From: an uncultured Sphingomonadales bacterium
GTDB taxonomy: Bacteria > Pseudomonadota > Alphaproteobacteria > Sphingomonadales > Sphingomonadaceae
Direction: 5' to 3'
Length of the DNA stretch: 17,735 nt
NCBI GenBank assembly: GCA_903911985.1
Contig: CAIWFP010000278.1
Span: 1-17,735, forward strand
The position numbers and the translations under genes are program-made. Every line of letters begins with the position of its first letter. Within the stretch, counting starts at the first letter, position 1. The notes beneath the pieces were generated by a model. It saw nothing but the letters and a program-made list of their open reading frames with translations, had not been told where the DNA came from and made no database searches. Below, one piece after another: positions 12,162 to 17,735 of the stretch.

Positions 12162-13205
12162 ATGAGGATTGCGGTTTTCGCCGGCGACGGCATCGGCCCC
12201 GAAGTAACGCGCGAAGCAGTGCGTGTGCTGAAAGCCCTGAACCTGCCCGGTCTTGAACTGGTCGAAGGCGATGTGGGTGGCGCGGCCTGGCGCAAGCATG
12301 GCCACCCGCTGCCGCCGCAGACGCTGGAAATCGCCCGCTCGGCCGGGGCCATCCTGTTCGGCGCGGTGGGCGATTTCGAATGCGACAGACTGGAGCGCCA
12401 CCTGCGCCCGGAGCAGGCCATCCTCGGCCTGCGCAAGGAACTGGGCCTGTTCGCCAATCTGCGCCCGGCCAAGATGTTTGCCGGGATGGAAGACACCTCC
12501 GCCCTGCGGCCCGAGGTGGCGGGTGCCATCGACCTGCTCATCATCCGCGAACTCAACGGCGACGTTTACTTTGGCGAGAAGGGTATCCGCACATTGCCGG
12601 ATGGCAGACGGCAAGGCTGGGACATGATGAGCTATGCCGAGGACGAGGTGCGGCGCATCGCCCATGTCGGCTTCAAGGCGGCGCAGGGCCGCCGCGGCTT
12701 GCTGTGCAGCGTGGACAAGGCCAATGTGCTGGAAACGAGCCAGCTGTGGCGCGATGTGGTGATCGAGGTTTCAGCCGAATATCCCGACGTCACGCTCAGC
12801 CATATGTATGTCGATAATGCCGCGATGCAGCTGGTGCGCAATCCCGGCCAGTTCGATGTGATCGTCACCGGCAACCTGTTCGGCGATATTCTGTCCGATC
12901 AGGCCAGCATGTGCGTCGGCTCGATCGGCCTGCTGGCCTCGGCTGCCCTGGCCGAAACCAGCTTTGGCCTCTACGAGCCGATCCATGGCTCCGCCCCCGA
13001 CATTGCCGGGAAGGGTCTGGCCAATCCCATGGCCACCATCCTGTCGGCGGCGATGCTGCTGCGCCATTCCTTCGGGGCCGAGGCTCCGGCCGCGCGGATC
13101 GAGGCGGCGGTGGCCAAGGCGCTGGCCGATGGCATTCGCGGCGGAGATCTGGGTGGCAGCCATTCCACCAGCGCCATTGGCGATGCGGTTCTGGCGCGGT
13201 TGTAA
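12162..13205 (+). CDS. leuB: 3-isopropylmalate dehydrogenase
   Basis: A 347-residue NAD-dependent decarboxylating dehydrogenase, third enzyme of leucine synthesis, acting in the cytoplasm. Features are the N-terminal AGDGIGPEV, RELNGDVYFGEKG (129-141) with catalytic Tyr136, SVDKANVL with catalytic Lys186, and the metal and substrate block SHMYVDNAAMQLVRNPGQFDVIVTGNLFGDILSDQASMCVGSIGLLAS (about 212-260). GLYEPIHGSAPDIAGKGLANPMATILSAAMLLR (about 268-300), for NAD binding, comes after. The fingerprint reads RELNGDVYFG instead of the commoner RELTGG(I/V)YFG. leuC and leuD are not in the window. It lies 14 bases after recO, so it is probably co-transcribed. ilvE, the later step of leucine synthesis, lies about 10 kb away on the other strand. 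Confidence 0.97.
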   Translation: MRIAVFAGDGIGPEVTREAVRVLKALNLPGLELVEGDVGGAAWRKHGHPLPPQTLEIARSAGAILFGAVGDFECDRLERHLRPEQAILGLRKELGLFANLRPAKMFAGMEDTSALRPEVAGAIDLLIIRELNGDVYFGEKGIRTLPDGRRQGWDMMSYAEDEVRRIAHVGFKAAQGRRGLLCSVDKANVLETSQLWRDVVIEVSAEYPDVTLSHMYVDNAAMQLVRNPGQFDVIVTGNLFGDILSDQASMCVGSIGLLASAALAETSFGLYEPIHGSAPDIAGKGLANPMATILSAAMLLRHSFGAEAPAARIEAAVAKALADGIRGGDLGGSHSTSAIGDAVLARL

Positions 13206-13268
13206 GCCGGGTCTGCGGCCGGGCCATGGCTGGGGGTAGTATCGTTAACAGCTTGTCGTTATTTCTGC

Positions 13269-13288
13269 GGCGATAGTCTGATATCGCC
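13269..13288. other. Perfect 7-bp hairpin in the leuB-glycosyltransferase gap
   Basis: GGCGATA and TATCGCC enclose a 6-base loop (GTCTGA). It lies 63 bases after the leuB stop codon and 17 bases before the first possible start of the glycosyltransferase. There is no U-tract, so it could be an operator or a leader structure. The functional assignment is open. Confidence 0.35.
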
Positions 13289-13305
13289 ATAGTTTCATTA
13301 ACCAA

Positions 13306-14457
13306 ATGCCTGTATCGGTGCGTCTCATGAGCCTGCAACTTGCTATCATCCTGCCCACCCTGAATGAGCGCGCCAATCTGCGCCGTCTGGTCGATCGACT
13401 GGATGGCGCGCTGGCGGGCATCGCGTGGGAAGCGATCTTCGTCGACGACAACAGCCCCGATGGCACCTCTGACGAGGCCCGCGCCATCAGCCTTGCCGAT
13501 CCGCGCATTCGCGTGATCCAGCGCATCGGGCGCCGGGGTCTTGCCTCTGCCGCCATCGAGGGCATGTGCGCCACCGCCGCGCCCGTCGTTGCGGTGATGG
13601 ATGCGGACCACCAGCACGATCCCGCTCTGCTGCCCGGCATGCTGGCCGCCATCGACAGCGGCGACTATGATCTGGCCTATGCCAGCCGCTTTGCCGAAGG
13701 CGCCAGCACCGAGGCGTGGGGCCGCCCCGACCGGGTGAAGGCCAGCGGCTTTGCCAATGCCATCGCCCGCAAGGTGACGGGTGTGGATCTGACCGATCCG
13801 ATGAGCGGCTATTTCATGCTGCGCGCCGAAACGCTGCGGGCCGATGCCGCCCGCCTTTCCGGCGTGGGTTTCAAAATTCTCCTCGATATTCTCGCAACGG
13901 TCGAACAGCCCTTGCGGGTGAAGGAGTTCCCCCTCGACTTCGCCGCTCGCGCCGAAGGGACAAGCAAACTGGATAGGACGGTCGTGTTTGAATTCCTCGT
14001 AGGGCTTTACGACAAGTGGCTTGGCCGCATCATTCCCACGCGTTTCGCCCTGTTCGGCACGGTGGGCGCGCTGGGCGCGGTGCTGCATATGTCGGTGCTG
14101 GCCTTGGTGCTGCACCTGTTTGGCGCCAAATTCGCGGTCAGCCATTACCCCAAGGAAACCGCCTTCATCGTGGGGCAGACGGTTGCGGCCTTCACGGCCA
14201 TGACCTTCAACTTCGTGCTCAACAACGAGCTGACCTATGCCGAAAAGCGGCTGCGCGGCTTCCTGCCATTGTGCAGCGGCTGGGCGAAGTTCGCCTTCAC
14301 CTGCCTGTTCGGCATGCTGGCCAATATCGGTGTTTCCACGGCTCTGGTGCGGGTGGGTTTCCACCCCTATCCCTCGGCCATCGCGGGCATCATTCTGGCC
14401 TCGGTGTGGAATTTCGCGCTCAGCTCGAAGTTCGTTTGGGGCAAATACGGGAACTAG
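13306..14457 (+). CDS. Polyprenyl-phosphate glycosyltransferase (DPM1-like GT2) fused to GtrA membrane domain
   Basis: A 383-residue fusion. The N-terminal GT2 domain (about 10-230) begins LAIILPTLNERANLRRLVDRL, with nucleotide-binding VDDNSPDGTSDEA and metal-binding DADHQHDP (99-106). DPMSGYFMLR and GVGFKILLDIL are typical of dolichol- or polyprenyl-phosphate mannose/glucose synthases. The C-terminal GtrA domain (about 240-383) has four hydrophobic segments, for example FALFGTVGALGAVLHMSVLALVL and AFTAMTFNFVLNNELTY. Such enzymes make lipid-linked sugar donors that are flipped or used at the outer face of the inner membrane. The start at 13306 is not certain, and ATG 13327 (MSLQLAIILP) is the likelier family start. 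Neither has a good Shine-Dalgarno. A convergent PMT-type transferase lies nearby and could use its product. Confidence 0.93.
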   Translation: MPVSVRLMSLQLAIILPTLNERANLRRLVDRLDGALAGIAWEAIFVDDNSPDGTSDEARAISLADPRIRVIQRIGRRGLASAAIEGMCATAAPVVAVMDADHQHDPALLPGMLAAIDSGDYDLAYASRFAEGASTEAWGRPDRVKASGFANAIARKVTGVDLTDPMSGYFMLRAETLRADAARLSGVGFKILLDILATVEQPLRVKEFPLDFAARAEGTSKLDRTVVFEFLVGLYDKWLGRIIPTRFALFGTVGALGAVLHMSVLALVLHLFGAKFAVSHYPKETAFIVGQTVAAFTAMTFNFVLNNELTYAEKRLRGFLPLCSGWAKFAFTCLFGMLANIGVSTALVRVGFHPYPSAIAGIILASVWNFALSSKFVWGKYGN

Positions 14458-14601
14458 GCTCGTTCATTTATGTCGGCAGTTTCCTGAACGTAAGCTGCCG
14501 ACCACCCTCAGAATCAATTCAGGCGAATCGCCTTAAATCTCTCCTTACCGGCCACCCAAGCAGACCGGGCCAACCACTCAGACTGGTAACGGAGACACCC
14601 C

Positions 14602-14943
14602 ATGAAGTTCGCCCCCAAGATCATTTTCGCCCTGGCCGCAGCCGCTTCGCTTGCCGGTTTCGCCTCCACCGCTTCCGCCCACGATGGGCAGGGCCGCTGG
14701 GGTGATCAAACCCCGCGCCACCACGACGTGCAGCTTCGCGACTATCGCCACTTCGCCCGCTTCCATCACGAGCATAACCAGTATCGCGGTGATCAGCATC
14801 GGGGTGATGCGGGCGGCCATTCCCGCGCCGTTGCCCGCGACGACCACGGCGATGCCCGCCGGGATGGTGGCTATGGCAGGCCCGCCGGGCAGCACCGCCC
14901 CAACACGCCAGAGGATGGCCGGGGTCGTGGCACCCTGCGCTGA
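14602..14943 (+). CDS. Small secreted His/Arg-rich protein, function unknown
   Basis: A 113-residue protein with a clear Sec signal peptide (MKFAPK, then a hydrophobic core) and cleavage site ASTASA before HDGQ (about residue 26). The mature 87 residues contain about 11 His and 16 Arg, many Asp and Gly, and no Cys or Lys. DYRHFARFHHEHNQYRGDQHRGD is the most structured stretch. It is low-complexity and hydrophilic, so it is probably periplasmic and perhaps metal-binding or disordered. I recognise no family. GGAG lies 8 bases before the ATG, a good ribosome site. It stands alone between the GT2-GtrA gene and a strong terminator. Confidence 0.72.
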   Translation: MKFAPKIIFALAAAASLAGFASTASAHDGQGRWGDQTPRHHDVQLRDYRHFARFHHEHNQYRGDQHRGDAGGHSRAVARDDHGDARRDGGYGRPAGQHRPNTPEDGRGRGTLR

Positions 14944-14981
14944 TCGCGGGTTGAAACTCAAACACTCGAGGCTGTGTGAAC

Positions 14982-15011
14982 AAAAAGGCGCCCCCCGTGG
15001 GGCGCCTTTTT
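14982..15011. terminator. Bidirectional intrinsic terminator
   Basis: AAAAA precedes GGCGCCCC-CCGT-GGGGCGCC, which is followed by TTTTT. It has an 8-bp GC stem and a tetraloop, with T-tracts on both strands. It lies between the small secreted protein gene and the convergent PMT-family gene and should terminate both. Confidence 0.92.
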
Positions 15012-15036
15012 GCGATCGGGCGCCAGGGGATATGTC

Positions 15037-16401
15037 TTAGCGCCAGCCGCGCAGCCACATCCAGGTCTCGAAGCTGGAGCTGCCCTCGTTCAGCTTCAGC
15101 GCGGCGATGATCGGGAAGAAGACGCCGAACAGCGCCGCCGCCAGCACCAAGCCACCCGGCCCCGCCCAGCGCCAGCGCGATTTCAGCCGCGACAGCTCAT
15201 CCAGCGCCAGAGCGAGGCACCCCATCAGGAAAGTGCCCGGCAGCAGGTAGTGATAATAGAACTGCACCGGCTTGCCATCCACCGCCCACAGGCCAAGGCA
15301 CAGCACATAGAGCAGGGCGCAGGCCAGCGCATCGGGGCGCCACTGCCTAATGCCCCGTCTCCACCCCGCCCATGCGCACCAGCCCAGCGCCGGAAGGCCC
15401 GCCAGCATGGAGAAGGGATTGCCCACCAGCAGAATGCCGCGCTGGGCGCCATCCACGACCTCGTAGAGATACCAGATCGCCCGCCAGTTCACGATCCATT
15501 GCCACCACACGCTTTGATAGGGATGGTGCTTCACCACGCTGGCCTGAAGCCGCACCATCTCGCGGTGATAGGGGGCGAGATCGAGCAGGCTGACGGCGCC
15601 CTTGTGATAGAACATGATCGGCAAAAAGGTGAGGCAATAGACCGCCAGCGGCAGCGAGCCGAGCCAGAACATCCCCTCTATCAGCGTAATGCCCGGCAGT
15701 GGCGGCGTGTCGGTGGCATCGAGGCTTTTGAGATAGCCCCCCGACTTGGCGGCGCCGCGCAGGCGCAGCACAACAAACCCCGCACCCACCAGTGCCACCG
15801 CCGGCAGCACGCTCCATTTCGCGCCCATTGCCAGCCCGAAGCAGACGCCCGCCACCGCCAGCCGCGCGCGGATGAGGCCCAGCCCCTCGCCGCGGCCAAA
15901 GGCGCCGCTTCCCGATTGGCGCACGGCCGCCGCCACTTGCCACAGGCCGATCATGGAAAACCCAGCCATCACCATGTCCAGCATGGCGATACGGCTCTGC
16001 ACGAACCAGGCGAAATCGGTGAACAGCAGCACCGACGCGGCCTGCGTGGCAAAGGTGCGGCCGCTGGCAAACCACATGGCCCGGCTGAAGGCGAAAAGCC
16101 CCAGACACCCCATCACGGCGGAAGGAATGCGCCATACCATCGGCGAATCGCCCCACAGCGCGATGGCCGCGGCGATGGCTTCCTTGCCCACCATGGGATG
16201 TTCCGCATTGGCGGGAAGCAGCTTCAGCAACTGCCTTGCCGCCTGCACATAATGGACCTCGTCGAAATAGATCTTCGAGGGAATGCCCAGCCGCCACCAC
16301 ACCAGTGCCGCAAAGACCAGCGTGACGGCAATGCACCAGCCGAGCGGGTCCTGCTCGCCGGTTGGGGATGGGGCGGGGGAGGGCGTGGGCGCGTCGGTCA
16401 T
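15037..16401 (-). CDS. PMT-family (GT39) protein mannosyltransferase-like membrane glycosyltransferase
   Basis: A 454-residue integral membrane protein with roughly ten or more hydrophobic segments. The first luminal/periplasmic loop has IYFDEVHYVQAARQLLK, with the D47-E48 pair typical of protein O-mannosyltransferases. Later blocks fit the family: FAWFVQSRIAMLDMVMAGFSMIGLW, the C-terminal YQSVWWQWIVNWRAIWYLYE and DGKPVQFYYHYLLPGTF. Such enzymes transfer a sugar, usually mannose, from a polyprenyl-phosphate donor to secreted proteins or lipids. The start at 16401 follows a poorly conserved extension that would add 26 residues upstream. It faces the small secreted protein and shares the terminator at 14982. 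Confidence 0.88.
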   Translation of the reverse strand: MTDAPTPSPAPSPTGEQDPLGWCIAVTLVFAALVWWRLGIPSKIYFDEVHYVQAARQLLKLLPANAEHPMVGKEAIAAAIALWGDSPMVWRIPSAVMGCLGLFAFSRAMWFASGRTFATQAASVLLFTDFAWFVQSRIAMLDMVMAGFSMIGLWQVAAAVRQSGSGAFGRGEGLGLIRARLAVAGVCFGLAMGAKWSVLPAVALVGAGFVVLRLRGAAKSGGYLKSLDATDTPPLPGITLIEGMFWLGSLPLAVYCLTFLPIMFYHKGAVSLLDLAPYHREMVRLQASVVKHHPYQSVWWQWIVNWRAIWYLYEVVDGAQRGILLVGNPFSMLAGLPALGWCAWAGWRRGIRQWRPDALACALLYVLCLGLWAVDGKPVQFYYHYLLPGTFLMGCLALALDELSRLKSRWRWAGPGGLVLAAALFGVFFPIIAALKLNEGSSSFETWMWLRGWR

Positions 16402-16552
16402 GGGCTGGCTTGATAGTGTCGTGCCCGGGCAAGGGCAATGGCGGGCAGGGAAGGGGTTGCCAGGGGTGTGCCCCGGCAAATTACCTTTCTCCGGCCTCTC
16501 TTCTCCTCCCCCGCCAAATTTTCCGAAAAAACCGGCTCCCCCCCGCGCGCGC

Positions 16553-16565
16553 TATGCTCTAGAGC
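16553..16565 (+). promoter_or_regulatory. Candidate -10 box and 10-bp palindrome before metZ
   Basis: TATGCT (16553-16558) resembles a -10 box, and the perfect palindrome GCTCTAGAGC (16556-16565) overlaps it, ending 7 bases before the metZ ATG. No good -35 element is seen at the proper distance. If real, the mRNA would be nearly leaderless. Low confidence. Confidence 0.25.
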
Positions 16566-16572
16566 GTGGCCC

Positions 16573-17735
16573 ATGAAACGTTCTACCGGACAGGATCGCA
16601 AGATCACTTCGAAATGGCGCGCCGCTACCCGTGCGGTGCGTGGCGGCACCTGGCGCTCTGAACAGGGCGAAACCAGCGAGGCCATCTACCTCACCTCGGG
16701 CTATTGTTACGACGATGCCCATACGCCCGCCGCGCGTTTTGCCGGGCAGGAACCGGGCATGACCTATTCGCGCACGCAAAACCCCAGCGTGCAGATGCTG
16801 GAAGAGCGCATCGCCCTGATGGAAGGCGCCGAGGCCTGCCGCGCTCAGGCCAGCGGCATGGCGGCGATGAGCACGGCGCTGCTGTGCCAGCTTTCCGTGG
16901 GCGACCATATGGTGGTGGCGCGCGCGGCCTTTGGCCCCACCCGCTGGGTGACGGACAATCTGCTGCCGCGTTTTGGCATTACGGCCACGGCGGTGGATGG
17001 GCGCGATCTGGATGCGTGGAAGGCGGCGATCCGCCCCAACACTAAGGTGTTCTTCTTCGAGACGCCGGCTAACCCGACCATGGATATCGTTGATATCGCA
17101 GCGGTATGTGGGCTGGCGCGCGAGCACGGCATCATCTCCGTGGTGGACAACGCCTTTGCCACCAGCGCGCTACAGCGCCCGCTGGAACTGGGCGCGGATG
17201 TCGTCGCCTATTCCGCCACCAAGCTGATGGACGGGCAGGGCCGTGTGCTGGCCGGGGCAGTGTGTGGCAGTGCGGAATGGATCAATGGCGTGTTGCTGCC
17301 CTATCAGCGCAACACCGGCGCCACCCTCTCGCCCTTCAACGCCTGGGTGGTGCTGAAAGGCTTGGAAACGCTGGATCTGCGCGCCAATGCCCAGGCCGAT
17401 GCCGCGCTGAAGGTGGCCCATTTCCTTGAAACCCGCGTGCCCACCGTGCGGCACCCCGGCCTTGCCAGCCACCCGCAGCATGATCTGGTGGCCCTCCAGA
17501 TGCACAAGCCGGGGTCGATCTTCTCCTTCGAGATTGATGGTGGGCGCACTGAAGCCCACGCTATTCTCGACGCGCTGGAGCTGATCGATATTTCGAACAA
17601 CATCGGCGATACCAAGACGCTGATGACCCACCCGGCCTCCACCACCCATTCCAGCCTTACCCCCGAGGTGCGGGCCGATATGGGCGTGGGCGAGAATATG
17701 CTGCGCATCAGCGTGGGGCTGGAAGATCCGCAGGA
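16573..17735 (+). CDS. metZ: O-succinylhomoserine sulfhydrylase (partial at right edge)
   Basis: A PLP enzyme of the Cys/Met metabolism family; 387 codons are visible and the gene runs off the right edge just before its expected end. It makes homocysteine from O-succinylhomoserine (or O-acetylhomoserine) and sulfide in methionine synthesis, in the cytoplasm. YSRTQNPSVQMLEERIALMEGAEACRAQASGMAA (about 65-98) carries phosphate-binding features of PLP. VDNAFATSALQRPLELGADVVAYSATKLMDGQGR follows near residues 191-224, with Schiff-base Lys217. NTGATLSPFNAWVVLKGLETL is at about 256-276. The DGQGRVLAGAV pattern and SAT-K-LMDGQ favour MetZ over cystathionine gamma-synthase. The start ATGAAACG at 16573 fits the family N-terminus. 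No clear Shine-Dalgarno or SAM riboswitch is seen in the 171 bases before it, although the PMT gene diverges. Confidence 0.93.
   Translation, partial: MKRSTGQDRKITSKWRAATRAVRGGTWRSEQGETSEAIYLTSGYCYDDAHTPAARFAGQEPGMTYSRTQNPSVQMLEERIALMEGAEACRAQASGMAAMSTALLCQLSVGDHMVVARAAFGPTRWVTDNLLPRFGITATAVDGRDLDAWKAAIRPNTKVFFFETPANPTMDIVDIAAVCGLAREHGIISVVDNAFATSALQRPLELGADVVAYSATKLMDGQGRVLAGAVCGSAEWINGVLLPYQRNTGATLSPFNAWVVLKGLETLDLRANAQADAALKVAHFLETRVPTVRHPGLASHPQHDLVALQMHKPGSIFSFEIDGGRTEAHAILDALELIDISNNIGDTKTLMTHPASTTHSSLTPEVRADMGVGENMLRISVGLEDPQ

Noticed and set aside
12865..14364. Minus-strand frame of 499 codons across leuB and the glycosyltransferase
   Set aside because: Both plus-strand genes are clear enzymes with catalytic residues. 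The antisense frame spans the gap between them and looks like composition-driven protein.
15010..16413. Plus-strand frame of 467 codons over the PMT gene
   Set aside because: The minus-strand PMT-type protein explains the DNA, and the plus frame has His/Arg/Gln-rich shadow composition and runs through the terminator.
16402..16572. SAM riboswitch upstream of metZ
   Set aside because: I looked for SAM-II-like pseudoknot pieces and saw none; only a possible -10 box and a 10-bp palindrome are present.

Overview
The window is a GC-rich, gene-dense chromosomal segment from an alphaproteobacterium, most likely a sphingomonad (Novosphingobium/Sphingobium-like). This is inferred from base composition, protein style and gene content, not from a marker gene. 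No phage, transposase, CRISPR array or plasmid gene is visible. Most genes are housekeeping or central metabolism, and one accessory molybdoenzyme module lies in the middle.

Left part (1-5063). A SulP-type anion permease is cut by the left edge. Next to it is tRNA-Gln(TTG) with an encoded CCA end and a degenerate copy of its 3' end. The branched-chain aminotransferase gene ilvE follows on the minus strand. Upstream of ilvE is about 690 bases without an ordinary gene. That stretch holds an 18-codon ORF behind an extremely strong Shine-Dalgarno, several hairpins and a 14-bp direct repeat. A lipoprotein gene (minus), tlyA, tspO and a UbiK/BMFP coiled-coil protein (all plus) follow. A strong hairpin separates the last of these from the convergent molybdoenzyme operon.

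Middle (5126-11363). The minus-strand operon reads coxG-like, a short membrane ORF, FAD subunit, 2Fe-2S subunit and molybdopterin subunit, with 1-4 nt overlaps at every junction. Diverging from it are xdhC and a mocA-like cytidylyltransferase, the expected cofactor-maturation genes. Together they form a self-contained molybdenum hydroxylase system. The active-site loop is AYRGPW rather than the CO dehydrogenase loop, so the substrate is unknown. The coxG-like gene appears split from its membrane anchor by a single-base frameshift at a run of seven C on the coding strand. The divergent promoter region carries a perfect tandem 13-bp repeat that may be an operator.

Right part (11365-17735). A second hairpin element shares its core with the one at 5075. 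Then come recO and leuB, a polyprenyl-phosphate glycosyltransferase fused to GtrA, a small His/Arg-rich secreted protein, a clear bidirectional terminator, a convergent PMT-family (GT39) mannosyltransferase, and the start of metZ, cut by the right edge. Amino-acid biosynthesis (ilvE, leuB, metZ) and lipid-linked sugar transfer are the other themes.
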